A stretch of DNA of 57,917 nt from assembly GCA_045642025.1 (NCBI GenBank), contig JAZUIB010000032.1, positions 1 through 57,917 of the forward strand, in the 5' to 3' direction. Source of the stretch: Equadaptatus sp045642025. GTDB taxonomy: Bacteria; Synergistota; Synergistia; Synergistales; Synergistaceae. This document shows, in pieces, positions 9,480-19,366 of the stretch (the first letter of the stretch is position 1; every line of letters starts with the position of its first letter). The translations under genes and the position numbers were made by a program. The notes beneath the pieces were generated by a model. That model had not been told where the DNA came from. It did not search any database and saw nothing but the letters and a program-made list of their open reading frames with translations.

Positions 9480-10595
9480 GTGAAAAAAGTTCTTAAATTT
9501 ATTTCTGCCGCAATGCTCCTTGTCTTTTTTACAACTTCTGCGGCTGATGCGGCATCTTCTTATCAACCAGACGAGAAAACTATTCCGAAAGAAATTGCAA
9601 TGGGAAAAAAATACACAGCTGAAATCGAAAAGGCTATGCCGCGCGTTGTGGATATAGAGCTGGAAAGGAAAATCGCACGCGTTGCCAACAGGCTTATTCC
9701 TCAAATGTCGAGACTCCTCAATTATGAAGTCCGTGTCCTGAAGTCTGACGATATTAACGCTTTTTCGCTGCCGGGCGGTTATACCTATATCACGACAAAA
9801 ATGCTTGAGTCGCTTAAAAGTGATGATGAGCTCGCCGCAGTTCTTGCCCATGAGTTTGTGCACGCAGACAGAGCCCATATACTTGTGCAGACTGCAAAAA
9901 ACGCCAGGCTTAACGCTGTGACTATTGCCGGGATTTTAGCTGCAGTAGCAGGAGCAGGGGCAGGGGCGGCAATTATCGCAAACGGCTTGCAGACTGCTAT
10001 GGTAAATTCATACACCATTGAGCTTGAAAAAGAGGCTGACAGACGCGGAATAGATGCCTTATACAAGGCAGGCTATAATCCGACGGCTATGCTTACGATG
10101 ATGGAACTGCTTAAAGCAGAAGCAATACGCACGCGTTTTTATTCGCAGCTCGGGATTTATCAGACACATCCTGAGGAAGACGAGCGTATCGAGGCGGCTT
10201 TGGCATATATGAAACAGCGCGGCATACCTGCTGAAAGAAAGAAAATAAATTCTGTTCTGCGCTTTGAAATAAAAGAGTCTGTGCATCTGAATAAGCTGTA
10301 TCTCAATGTTGACGGGGTTAATATTATTACTTTACCCGGCAGTGAGTCAAATATGCGTTTTCTTGAAAAAATGAAGGCGGAATTTGAGGAGTATATTGAA
10401 GTTGAGCTTGCTCCGTACGATTTTTACCTGATGGATACGGAAGTCGGCAAATCTCTTGCTGTGCACGGTTATACGCTGGTTTTTGCAAAAGAACTGCCGG
10501 AAGGGGCGCCGACGCTTCAGCAGATACGCGATATTGTCAATACTCATCTGATAAACCTTCGCGGAAGAAATCCGTTTACCAATTATTTCATGTAA
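9480..10595 (+). CDS. Secreted M48-family zinc metalloprotease
   Basis: 371 residues from GTG 9480, with AAGGGAG at 9464-9470. A signal peptide is clear: MKKVLKF, a hydrophobic run, and a likely cut after ADA near residue 24. The catalytic HEFVH (HExxH) lies near residue 123 and the third zinc ligand in ELEKEADRRG near 182, the M48 pattern. A small Ala/Gly-rich hydrophobic segment lies between them. The last ~130 residues form an extra domain I do not recognise. It is probably an envelope-quality protease of the YfgC/LoiP kind. It is a monocistronic unit between two terminators. Confidence 0.88.
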   Translation: MKKVLKFISAAMLLVFFTTSAADAASSYQPDEKTIPKEIAMGKKYTAEIEKAMPRVVDIELERKIARVANRLIPQMSRLLNYEVRVLKSDDINAFSLPGGYTYITTKMLESLKSDDELAAVLAHEFVHADRAHILVQTAKNARLNAVTIAGILAAVAGAGAGAAIIANGLQTAMVNSYTIELEKEADRRGIDALYKAGYNPTAMLTMMELLKAEAIRTRFYSQLGIYQTHPEEDERIEAALAYMKQRGIPAERKKINSVLRFEIKESVHLNKLYLNVDGVNIITLPGSESNMRFLEKMKAEFEEYIEVELAPYDFYLMDTEVGKSLAVHGYTLVFAKELPEGAPTLQQIRDIVNTHLINLRGRNPFTNYFM

Positions 10596-10617
10596 CACAA
10601 AATATGGTAATAACAGG

Positions 10618-10645
10618 GAAACTGATTATTCAGTTTCTTTTTTTT
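10618..10645 (+). terminator. Rho-independent terminator after the M48 protease
   Basis: Perfect 8-bp stem GAAACTGA / TCAGTTTC (10618-10625 and 10630-10637) with a TTAT loop and eight T. Confidence 0.85.
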
Positions 10646-10730
10646 GTTATTGTCTCCAAAGTTGAAAATTTTTGGGCAAAATGTCAGTTTTTCCTGTAAA
10701 ATATAGTATTGAAAAAAGGAGGAATATCTC

Positions 10731-12623
10731 ATGTATGTTTCGTTGTACAGACGCTACAGACCGCAGGATTTTTCTGATGTTGTCGGTCAGACGTCAGCTG
10801 TTGCAGTGCTTCAGCAGTCTCTGAACGAAAAAAGAATCGGTCATGCGTACCTTTTTTCAGGTCCCAGGGGCTGCGGAAAAACATCTATCGCGCGAATTCT
10901 TGCCAAGGCGCTTAACTGCCTTTCCCCGAAAGAAAACAGCGAGCCGTGCTGTGAATGTGCAAACTGTACTTCAATTGCAGCAGGAGAACATCTTGACGTT
11001 ATTGAAATAGACGGTGCTTCAAACCGCGGTATCAACGAAATTCGCGACCTTAAATCACGTGTAAATCTTAATCCGCTTAATGCCGTTTACAAAATCTATA
11101 TCATAGATGAAGTTCACATGCTTACTGAACAGGCTTTTAACGCGCTTCTCAAAACTCTTGAAGAGCCGCCTGCCAACGTAGTGTTTATTCTTGCCACTAC
11201 TGAGCCTAACAAAGTGCCTGTTACTATCCGTTCACGCTGCCAGCACATTCCGTTCCACCGTATTTCAATGTCGGATCTTGTAAACCGTGTTGCTTATATT
11301 TGCGAACGCGAGGGTGTCAACGCTGAGAAAGAGGCGATATGGGAAGTCGCGCGTCAGGCTGACGGTGCACTGCGCGACGCTCTTTCAATTACCGAACAGG
11401 CGGTTGCTTTGGGCAACGGATCTCTTACGTTAGAGAGTCTTAAAGGGCTTCTCGGAGGCAGCAGCAGAACAGAACTTGAAGAATTAATTACACTTTTGCG
11501 CACAGAGCCTGAGGCTGCGGCAAAACATATGCACGAAGCTTTTAGCCGCGGTGTATCTGTTGAAACCTTTGCTGAGGCCATGTTTAACATATACAGAGAC
11601 CTTTGGATGTACTCACTTTGGAAAGAGCGCAGTTTTGAAGCTATTGAAGTGTCAGAAGCTGAGCATGACTGGATCGCTAAAGAAGCCGCAAATTGGAAAA
11701 CTGACCGGCTTAAAGCTGCCTGTCAGTTCTTCAACAAACTTATGCCTCGCGCAAAATACGGCATGAAAACAGAAATTTTTACAGGGCTTGTGCTGCTTGG
11801 GCTGACAAAAATATCTGCTGTAGATGATGAAATAATCCCGGCAGTTAAGCAGAAAGAAGTTAAAACAAAAACTGCCGAAGATGTACAGACTGTTGTTCGC
11901 GAAGATATCAAACCTGTGCGTGAGCAGCAGTTTGCAGATGATGAAATTTCGATTGCCGCAGTCAGCGAAGTGCTTGAAAACGAGAAAAAGAAGGCCGTGC
12001 AGTCGGCGGATATCGAACAGCAGGAGCAGGGCAGTGTGAAACCGGCTGTTGCCGAAAAGACAGAAAATGCCGAAAATACAGAAAGCAATGAAGAACTATC
12101 TGTGCAGGAATTAACGCCTTTTCCGTTTGTGTCTGCGACTGAAGATGAGTATGATGATTCCGCGCTTTGCGGACAGCTTAGCGCGTTCGGTGAAGTTTTT
12201 GCAAAACTAGCAGAGGCTTTTCCTGTGCACAGAACGGTGCTTTGTGCAGCACTGCTTGACGCAGAGCTTATAAAAGACGGTGAAGGCTGGAAAATTGAAT
12301 ATCTAAGAAACGGCAAAAACGAATATTTCCTTAAAAATCCCGAAAATTCAGAACTTCTTGCAAACGCGGTAAACAAAATTTTCGGCTTTACGCCTGCTGT
12401 GTCTGTAGTTGAGGAAAAAGCAGCAGAGAATTTCCTTTCGCCTGAAATTAAGCCGACAGAACCGCAGAAAACAGATATCCCGCCGCAAAATGTAAAACAA
12501 ACGCCGGCAAAAAAAGAACGTTCATCGGGCAGTTCTATTGACCGTATGCTTAAACTTGCGGGAGCAAATATTCTTTATGTTGAAGACGAAAATTCGGAAG
12601 TTAGAGAGAGCGACGCAGAGTAA
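10731..12623 (+). CDS. dnaX: DNA polymerase III subunit gamma/tau
   Basis: 630 residues. Walker A is GPRGCGKTS near residue 44, followed by the zinc module with its four cysteines (residues 63-79), and a DEVH Walker B (IIDEVHMLTEQAFNALL). After residue ~370 the sequence becomes low-complexity, rich in Glu, Lys, Ala and Val, then ends in a tau-like C-terminal domain. It is the clamp-loader ATPase and connects the polymerases through tau. An AAGGAGGA site precedes ATG 10731. It joins dnaE without spacing (TAAATG), so the clamp loader and the replicative polymerase are made from one transcript. Confidence 0.96.
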   Translation: MYVSLYRRYRPQDFSDVVGQTSAVAVLQQSLNEKRIGHAYLFSGPRGCGKTSIARILAKALNCLSPKENSEPCCECANCTSIAAGEHLDVIEIDGASNRGINEIRDLKSRVNLNPLNAVYKIYIIDEVHMLTEQAFNALLKTLEEPPANVVFILATTEPNKVPVTIRSRCQHIPFHRISMSDLVNRVAYICEREGVNAEKEAIWEVARQADGALRDALSITEQAVALGNGSLTLESLKGLLGGSSRTELEELITLLRTEPEAAAKHMHEAFSRGVSVETFAEAMFNIYRDLWMYSLWKERSFEAIEVSEAEHDWIAKEAANWKTDRLKAACQFFNKLMPRAKYGMKTEIFTGLVLLGLTKISAVDDEIIPAVKQKEVKTKTAEDVQTVVREDIKPVREQQFADDEISIAAVSEVLENEKKKAVQSADIEQQEQGSVKPAVAEKTENAENTESNEELSVQELTPFPFVSATEDEYDDSALCGQLSAFGEVFAKLAEAFPVHRTVLCAALLDAELIKDGEGWKIEYLRNGKNEYFLKNPENSELLANAVNKIFGFTPAVSVVEEKAAENFLSPEIKPTEPQKTDIPPQNVKQTPAKKERSSGSSIDRMLKLAGANILYVEDENSEVRESDAE

Positions 12624-15600
12624 ATGAGCGACAAACCATTCGTACATCTTCACGTACACAGCGAATACAGTCTGCTTGACGGAGCTAACAAATGCCCTGA
12701 TCTTGCAAAGCGTGCTGCTGAATTTGGCATGAACGCCCTTGCTCTTACAGACCACGGCGTTATGTACGGCTGTATAGATTTATATCTTGAGTGCAACAAG
12801 GTAGGCATTAAACCTATTATGGGCTGTGAACTCTACGTTGACCCTGAGGGGCATCTGCGGAGAGAAGGAAAAACAAAAAACAACCACCTTGTTCTGCTTG
12901 CCGAAAATGATGAAGGTTATCACAACCTTATGATGCTCGACTCGCTGGCAAATATTGACGGATTCTACTATAAACCGCGCATAGACCATGAACTGCTTGC
13001 AAAATACCATAAAGGGCTTATAGCATCATCTGCCTGTCTCGCCGGTGAAATTCCGCAGATGATACTTTCCGGCGACGAAAAAGGCGCGGCAGAGTGTGCC
13101 GAAATGTACCGCGACATTCTTGGTGACGGTAACTTCTTTCTTGAACTACAGCACAACAGCGTTCCGGAACAGGCGATCGTTAACAAGGCACTTGTAAAAA
13201 TTGCCCGTGAACACAATTTTCCGCTGATTGCGACAAATGACGCGCATTACCTTAACAAGGAAGACGCAAAATGGCATGATGTGCTTCTCTGCATAGGAAC
13301 AAACAGCAGCGTTGACAATCCTAACCGCTACAAATTTACCGGTGATGACTACTATTTCCGCAGTCCTGAAGAAATGTGGGCGCTGTTTGGCAATGAACTG
13401 CCGGACGCGCTTATAAACACACAGAAAATTGCAGACCGTTGCAATGTAAAACTCGCATACGACACAGGCACCTACTATCTGCCGGAATTTCCTATTCCTG
13501 AGGGAGAGACACTCAATTCTCACCTCAAAAAACTTGCAAACGCGGGGCTTCGCGCGCAACTTAAAACCGACAGTGTGCCCACAGAGTATCAGGAGCGTCT
13601 AGACTATGAACTCAGCGTAATAGAGCGCATGGATTTTCCTGGCTACTTCCTCATCGTTTCCGACATCATAATGGCATGCAAATCAAAAGGAATTCCTATA
13701 GGCCCTGGGAGAGGAAGTGCCGCAGGTTCGTTAGTCGCGTGGTCGCTTGGCATAACAGAGCTTGACCCTCTGCGCTTCGGGCTGCTTTTTGAACGTTTCC
13801 TTAATCCGGAACGCATAAGCATGCCTGATATCGATACTGACGTTTCGGACAAGCAGAGAGAAGAACTGATTTCCTACGTCGTACAAAAATACGGCAAAGA
13901 TCACGTCGCGCAGATCATTACCTTCGACCGTATGATGATACGCGCGGCAATTACAGACGTAGGAAGGGCTTTGGACATTCCTGTGCCTGAAGTCCGCAAG
14001 GTAACAAAACTTATTCCGAACACACTCAAAACAGGTATAAAAACTATACCTCAAGCGATAGATGCTGTCCCTGATTTAAAAGCGCTTTATGACAATGACC
14101 CGCAGGTTAAACGTCTGCTTGACCTGTCCACACCTATCGTAGGTATCGCTAGACACTGCGGACAGCACGCGGCAGGGGTTGTAATTACCCCAAAGCCGCT
14201 TATTGAAATGGTGCCTCTCCGCAAATTCGACAAACAGGACAGAGAACAGATAGTCACTCAATATTCCATGGACCCTGTTGCACAGCTCGGACTTGTAAAA
14301 ATGGACTTCCTGGGGTTGAAAACACTTTCAACAATTCAAGGTGTGCTCAGCAACATTGAACTCAGCGGCAAAGGGAAAATAGACCTTACGGACATTTCCC
14401 TTAACGACGAAGAAACCTTCAAAATGCTTATACGCGGAGACACTCTCGGCATATTCCAGCTTGAATCTGCAGGAATGACAGAACTTATCAAACGTTTGAA
14501 ACCAGACTGCTTTGAAGATATGGTAGCGCTTGTTGCCATGTACCGTCCTGGACCGCTTGAAAGTGGAATGGTTGATTCCTATGTAAAACGCAAACACAAC
14601 GAAGAAAGGGTGCAATATTTCCATCCCGCGCTTGAAAACTGCATGAAAGAAACCTACGGAGTTATGCTCTATCAAGAGCAGGTTATGCAGAGCGCGTCAA
14701 TTCTTGCCGGCTACACACTCGGTCAGGCAGACAAACTCCGCAAGGCAATGGGCAAAAAAAAGAAAGAAGTCATGGCCGAACAGCGCGAAAAATTCGTACA
14801 GGGCGCAACAAAAAACAACGTCCTTGCCTCACAGGCAAACGACATCTTTGACAAAATAGAAAAATTCGCGGGCTACGGTTTCAATAAATCACATTCAGTC
14901 GCGTACGCGCTCATAAGCTACCGCACTGCATGGCTTAAAGCGCATTACCCTGCGGAATTCCTTGCCGCCTATCTCACAAGTGTAATAGGCAACGGCATGG
15001 AAGAACTCGGAAACTACATACGCCGTGTGCGGGACGACGGATATCCTGTTCTGCCGCCGGACATAAACGAATCCATGGAAGATTTCTCTGCGACCGGCGG
15101 TGTTATACGTCTCGGACTTTCCGCAATAGCAAAAGCTGGTGACAAAGCTGTTGCGAGCATAGTTGAAGCCCGCAGAGAAGGCGGAAAATTTAAATCCTTC
15201 TGGGATTTCTGCAAACGCATAGCCAACGGGCAGGTAAACAAAGGTGTTGTCGAAAGCCTTGCAAAAGCCGGCGCCTTTGACAGCCTTGAACCTAACCGCG
15301 CCAAAGTGCTCAAATCCGTGCAGCTTTTCATGGACATTGCCGCGCGTCAAAACCAAAACAAAGAGCAGGGCAGTCTTTTCGCGACTTTTGAAAACGAGGC
15401 CGACATACCGCAGATGCCCGACATCGAAGATTTCTCGCTGCGCGAAAAACTTGAATACGAAAAAGAAAGCACAGGACTTTACATCTCGGGGCACCCCTTT
15501 GACAAATTTGAAAAAGTTGTTGCGCCGTACATCACCTGTCCGCTGAAAAATGTCGGACAGTGGCAGAGTGCCAAAGAGCCGCTCATTACGGCGGGACTGC

Positions 15601-16067
15601 TCTCATCGGCAAAAGAAAAATTCACAAAAAAAGGCGACCCGATGGGTATAATAACCCTTGAAGATGCCGTGACGAAGCTAGAAGTTGTACTCTTCCCGAA
15701 AGTGTGGGCAATGTACAAACCCTATCTGCTTCCCGGAGAACTCTACCTCATAAAAGGACAGGCAAAAGACGACAGGGGAATTTCAATCCTTGCAGAAGAA
15801 GTATATACAGAATCTGACTACAAAGACAAAACAGTCAGGCACTTTACCATTATATTTGACGAAGACAAAATTCCCGCGGAAGAAATATTCTTCCGCCGCT
15901 TCATGGACATTCTTGCAAGACACAAAGGAGATGCTGCGGTAAGACTCAAACTTATCGGCGCAGAACGAAAACTCACCTCTGTGCTGCGAGTAAAAGTAAA
16001 CGCGGACGACGACGAACTGAAAAAAGAACTTACGAACCTTGCGCAGGATGCAGTAAGCTTTGAATAA
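12624..16067 (+). CDS. dnaE: DNA polymerase III subunit alpha
   Basis: 1147 residues, a DnaE-type (not PolC) replicative polymerase. The N-terminal PHP domain starts FVHLHVHSEYSLLDG. The catalytic core has GPGRGSAAGSLV and PDIDTDVSD near residue 400, where two of the acidic metal ligands lie. An OB-fold region occurs near residue 990 (LITAGLLSSAKEKFT). It starts directly after the dnaX stop. Base use shifts along the gene: third positions are T-rich at the 5' end and A/C-rich towards the 3' end, continuing into the next genes. Confidence 0.97.
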   Translation: MSDKPFVHLHVHSEYSLLDGANKCPDLAKRAAEFGMNALALTDHGVMYGCIDLYLECNKVGIKPIMGCELYVDPEGHLRREGKTKNNHLVLLAENDEGYHNLMMLDSLANIDGFYYKPRIDHELLAKYHKGLIASSACLAGEIPQMILSGDEKGAAECAEMYRDILGDGNFFLELQHNSVPEQAIVNKALVKIAREHNFPLIATNDAHYLNKEDAKWHDVLLCIGTNSSVDNPNRYKFTGDDYYFRSPEEMWALFGNELPDALINTQKIADRCNVKLAYDTGTYYLPEFPIPEGETLNSHLKKLANAGLRAQLKTDSVPTEYQERLDYELSVIERMDFPGYFLIVSDIIMACKSKGIPIGPGRGSAAGSLVAWSLGITELDPLRFGLLFERFLNPERISMPDIDTDVSDKQREELISYVVQKYGKDHVAQIITFDRMMIRAAITDVGRALDIPVPEVRKVTKLIPNTLKTGIKTIPQAIDAVPDLKALYDNDPQVKRLLDLSTPIVGIARHCGQHAAGVVITPKPLIEMVPLRKFDKQDREQIVTQYSMDPVAQLGLVKMDFLGLKTLSTIQGVLSNIELSGKGKIDLTDISLNDEETFKMLIRGDTLGIFQLESAGMTELIKRLKPDCFEDMVALVAMYRPGPLESGMVDSYVKRKHNEERVQYFHPALENCMKETYGVMLYQEQVMQSASILAGYTLGQADKLRKAMGKKKKEVMAEQREKFVQGATKNNVLASQANDIFDKIEKFAGYGFNKSHSVAYALISYRTAWLKAHYPAEFLAAYLTSVIGNGMEELGNYIRRVRDDGYPVLPPDINESMEDFSATGGVIRLGLSAIAKAGDKAVASIVEARREGGKFKSFWDFCKRIANGQVNKGVVESLAKAGAFDSLEPNRAKVLKSVQLFMDIAARQNQNKEQGSLFATFENEADIPQMPDIEDFSLREKLEYEKESTGLYISGHPFDKFEKVVAPYITCPLKNVGQWQSAKEPLITAGLLSSAKEKFTKKGDPMGIITLEDAVTKLEVVLFPKVWAMYKPYLLPGELYLIKGQAKDDRGISILAEEVYTESDYKDKTVRHFTIIFDEDKIPAEEIFFRRFMDILARHKGDAAVRLKLIGAERKLTSVLRVKVNADDDELKKELTNLAQDAVSFE

Positions 16068-16109
16068 ACACAAAAATACGGCGTACTGCCAATAACAAAG
16101 GAGCACATT

Positions 16110-16337
16110 ATGGCAAACGAAAACAACACAGACCATGTAGTGGTAAAAGCGCTTGAAGACGGAGTAACCGTAACAGGAGTTACGCGGGGTGCGGAAAACA
16201 AATTTCTTCACACCGAAAAACTTGACGAAGGCGAAGTCTGGATTGCTCAGTTTACAGAAAACATATCCGCAATGAAAATACGCGGCAAAGCTGTCATACA
16301 GACAAAGCACGGAGAAATCAAAAGCGGAACAAAATGA
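16110..16337 (+). CDS. mtrB: Trp RNA-binding attenuation protein (TRAP)
   Basis: 75 residues, aligning without gaps to Bacillus TRAP over its whole length. The RNA-contacting residues Glu36, Lys37, Lys56 and Arg58 are at the same positions as in B. subtilis, and the Thr25, Gln47 and Thr49 region that lines the tryptophan pocket is conserved. TRAP forms an 11-subunit ring that, when loaded with tryptophan, wraps (G/U)AG-repeat RNA and represses trp genes. An AAAGGAG site precedes ATG 16110. It lies between dnaE and nfo and overlaps nfo by ATGA; no trp gene is in the window, so its target lies elsewhere. Confidence 0.92.
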   Translation: MANENNTDHVVVKALEDGVTVTGVTRGAENKFLHTEKLDEGEVWIAQFTENISAMKIRGKAVIQTKHGEIKSGTK

Positions 16338-17203
16338 GCCTTATCGGTGCCCACATATCCGCCGCAGGCGGACTGTACCGTGTATTTGAACGTGCTGATG
16401 CGCTGAACTGCGAGGCACTGCAGCTATTCACCAAAAGTCAGCTGCGCTGGAGCGCAAAGCCGCTGACAGACGAAGACACAGTCGAATGGAAAAAAGCTGC
16501 GTCAATCAGCGCAGTACAAGATATAGTATCGCACGCGTCCTACCTCATAAACCTTGCTGGAGAGCCTGAACTGCGCAAAAAAAGCACAAAATCCATGACA
16601 GAAGAAATACTGCGCTGCCACAAACTTGGAATAGATAAAATAGTGCTTCACCCGGGTGCATGCGGTAAAAACGACATAAAAACAGCTCTTTGCCTGCTGT
16701 CGGAATCACTGCTCGAAATACTTGACAGAACAGCTGACTGCGGCGTCAAAATTCTGCTTGAAACAATGGCTGGGCAGGGAAGCGCGATAGGAAGCAGCCT
16801 TGAAGAATTTGCGCGCGTGCTAGAACACACAAAAGGACACAGCCGCATTGCCTTCTGCGCGGACACATGCCACATATATGCCGCAGGATACAACATTGCG
16901 GAAGACGAAGGCTACGAAAACTTTATCAGCTGCATTACAGAAAACATCGGCATCGAAAGACTGCTCTGCTGGCACCTGAACGACTCAAAAAAAACATGCG
17001 GAAGCAGAATTGACCGGCATGAACATATAGGAAAAGGCGCGATAGGTCTCAGAGCATTTAAAAACATCATACGCGACAAAAGATTTATAGGCATCCCATC
17101 TCTGCTTGAAACACCAAAAGAGAACGACGCAGATAAAATTAACCTTGGAATACTGAGAAGCTTCAGAACAACTGACGCAACATTACAAGAAAAGAGGTGC
17201 TGA
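16334..17203 (+). CDS. nfo: Endonuclease IV (AP endonuclease, Nfo family)
   Basis: 289 residues with the family-2 AP endonuclease layout: start LIGAHISAAGGLYR, then LHPGACG, ILLETMAGQGS, FCADTCHIYAAGYN and WHLNDSKKTCGSRIDRHEHIG, which together carry the His, Glu and Asp ligands of the three zinc ions. It cuts DNA 5' to abasic sites in base-excision repair. The start codon overlaps the mtrB stop (ATGA). Confidence 0.95.
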   Translation: MSLIGAHISAAGGLYRVFERADALNCEALQLFTKSQLRWSAKPLTDEDTVEWKKAASISAVQDIVSHASYLINLAGEPELRKKSTKSMTEEILRCHKLGIDKIVLHPGACGKNDIKTALCLLSESLLEILDRTADCGVKILLETMAGQGSAIGSSLEEFARVLEHTKGHSRIAFCADTCHIYAAGYNIAEDEGYENFISCITENIGIERLLCWHLNDSKKTCGSRIDRHEHIGKGAIGLRAFKNIIRDKRFIGIPSLLETPKENDADKINLGILRSFRTTDATLQEKRC

Positions 17204-17204
17204 T

Positions 17205-18032
17205 ATGACCTTTATCAGCTGGCGCTGGCAGGATATCCCCGATATACTGATAGTTGCCTTCATAATCTACAAAGTACTGCTGTTGTTTGTAGGCACAAGA
17301 GCTATGCAACTGCTTCGAGGCGTAATGCTCATAGGCCTGTTCGGCGCTTTGGCAAAACTCCTTGAATTCCGCACACTGTCATGGGTAATCAGCCATCTGC
17401 TTGGCGCGTTTATCATAGTAATTCCCATCCTCTTCCAGCCTGAACTCCGCCGAATACTTGAAGAACTTGGCAAAGGAAGAATAATCTCAAACTACGATGC
17501 GGAGACAATGAAAAAACGTTCACAGCAGCTTGTAGACGCCATAATTTACTGCAAACTCAACAAAATAGGAGTTTTGTGCGTGCTTCAGAGAAACACAGGA
17601 CTAAAAGAACTCTGGCGCACTGCCGTTCCTCTTGACGCAGACATCACAAACGAACTGCTCGTATCCATATTCTGGGAAGGCACGCCGCTTCATGACGGAG
17701 CAGTCGTACTCACACAAGAAAAAATAATAGCGGCCGGCTGCTACCTGCCGCTTTCGGAAAAAACCGACCTGTCTCACTGGTACGGCACACGCCACCGCGC
17801 GGCAATAGGAGTTACCGAAACCTCCGACGCAATAGCCCTTGTAGTCTCCGAAGAACGCGGAGAAGTCACCGTTGCTGTAGCCGGACGCCTTTCAAAGCCG
17901 CTCAGCGACGACCAGATAAAAAGGATATGCAACCACTATTTCGAACAAGGCGGGAAAGACATGGGCTTTATGAACCGCCTATACAACGAAATACATCAAC
18001 CCTCGGCTGCGGAGGCAACGGAAGATGAATAA
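17205..18032 (+). CDS. cdaA: Membrane diadenylate cyclase CdaA
   Basis: 275 residues. Three hydrophobic segments in the first ~85 residues are followed by a DisA_N (DAC) catalytic domain. The two signature motifs are present: DGA near residue 163 (LHDGAVVL) and RHR near residue 195 (GTRHRAAIG). It makes cyclic di-AMP from two ATP at the membrane. AAGAGGTG precedes ATG 17205. It is followed by YbbR/CdaR and GlmM, the conserved cdaA-cdaR-glmM module in which the two partners modulate cyclase activity in Firmicutes. Confidence 0.95.
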   Translation: MTFISWRWQDIPDILIVAFIIYKVLLLFVGTRAMQLLRGVMLIGLFGALAKLLEFRTLSWVISHLLGAFIIVIPILFQPELRRILEELGKGRIISNYDAETMKKRSQQLVDAIIYCKLNKIGVLCVLQRNTGLKELWRTAVPLDADITNELLVSIFWEGTPLHDGAVVLTQEKIIAAGCYLPLSEKTDLSHWYGTRHRAAIGVTETSDAIALVVSEERGEVTVAVAGRLSKPLSDDQIKRICNHYFEQGGKDMGFMNRLYNEIHQPSAAEATEDE

Positions 18033-19302
18033 GCACATAGATAAAATAAAAGACGATTTCAGCCTCCTTAAAGCTGTATTTGCCGGCCGCAACATCATGA
18101 ACAAAAAGAACCCCAGATACATGCAGATAAAAATGCTCTTTGCAGCCATTTCACTGCTTGCCTCCGTAATACTCTGGGCATACGTTGCATGGAACGGCAA
18201 CGGAGATATCACACGTTCAGTCACAATACCTGTAATCTACTCACACACAGGCAGCGGCTTAGACACACTAAAATATACAGAAGACGTAACCGTAAAAATT
18301 TCGGGCAGTCTTTCTGCACTGTCAAGAATGAATAAACGCGAAATTACTGCCATTGTTGACCTTGCGGGAATAGCGGTTGGGCGTTACAGTCTTCCTGTAA
18401 ACGTAGAAATCCCTGCAGGCGTGAGACTCGTTTCCGTAGTGCCTCCGTTTGCAGACGTAGAACTATACAGAAAACAACAGAAACACTTCAGCATAACGCT
18501 GAAACCTGTAGGTCCCAACGCTGACAAAATAAACATAACCTCTGCCTCAATACAGCCATCGTCAGTATCTGTAAACGGACCCTCGGAAGACGTCTCAAAA
18601 ATTGCGGCAATAGAAGCGAGAGTTCCGCTGGAACAGCTCGAAACCAATAAAACATACACAGCAGAACTGATTGCTGTTGACAGCGAAAACAACCCTGTAA
18701 ACAGAATAACACTCAGACCGTCAACAGCGGTAATCAGCCCTGAAAACATAACGAGCAGCGACAGCATACCGCTCAAACTGCCTTTGCAGGGAAACCCCGC
18801 GGACGGCTATGAAATATATTCCGTAAAACTGACTCCGGACAGCCTTCACGTCAAAGGTTCGGCAAAAAACATAGCAGCAATACAGCACATAGAACTGCCG
18901 CCGCTTAACGTTGCCGGAATAAAACAAAACCTGCACATTATACTTACAATACCCAGAGAAAACCTGCCTGCCGGCATAGAAATTGAAGGTTCAGACAAAA
19001 TTACTGCAGACATAACACTCAAAAAAGGACATGCAGAAAAAATATACGCAAACGTACCCATCAAAATAGAAGGATCAAAAAACGGCGAAAAATGGAGAGT
19101 ATCGCCGGCGCAAGCGGTAATCACTGTCTCCGGCGACAGCGCGCTGCTCAGCACAGTCAACGAAATTCCGTGCGAACTAATTGCAGACGTAACAGGCGTA
19201 GTATCTGACAGCATTAAACTGCCGCTGGTCATAAAAAACCTGCGCAAAAACCTGACAATAACCAAAACAGAACCTGACGAAGTTACACTAAAAAAAGAAT
19301 AA
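18025..19302 (+). CDS. cdaR: YbbR-domain protein, CdaA regulator-like
   Basis: 425 residues. A short cytoplasmic N-terminus precedes one membrane span near residues 37-55 (AAISLLASVILWAYVAW). The remainder is extracytoplasmic and contains several repeated YbbR-like beta domains, each with patterns such as VSVNGPSEDV and LHVKGSAKNI. Its start overlaps the cdaA stop by 8 bases. In Bacillus the homologue binds CdaA in the membrane and tunes cyclic di-AMP synthesis; the same is inferred here from position. Confidence 0.88.
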   Translation: MNKHIDKIKDDFSLLKAVFAGRNIMNKKNPRYMQIKMLFAAISLLASVILWAYVAWNGNGDITRSVTIPVIYSHTGSGLDTLKYTEDVTVKISGSLSALSRMNKREITAIVDLAGIAVGRYSLPVNVEIPAGVRLVSVVPPFADVELYRKQQKHFSITLKPVGPNADKINITSASIQPSSVSVNGPSEDVSKIAAIEARVPLEQLETNKTYTAELIAVDSENNPVNRITLRPSTAVISPENITSSDSIPLKLPLQGNPADGYEIYSVKLTPDSLHVKGSAKNIAAIQHIELPPLNVAGIKQNLHIILTIPRENLPAGIEIEGSDKITADITLKKGHAEKIYANVPIKIEGSKNGEKWRVSPAQAVITVSGDSALLSTVNEIPCELIADVTGVVSDSIKLPLVIKNLRKNLTITKTEPDEVTLKKE

Positions 19303-19366
19303 CAGCCTGCAAGCAGCAACAAACAGACTGACAAAAGACAAACAAAAAACGAGGGGAGTCATAAAA

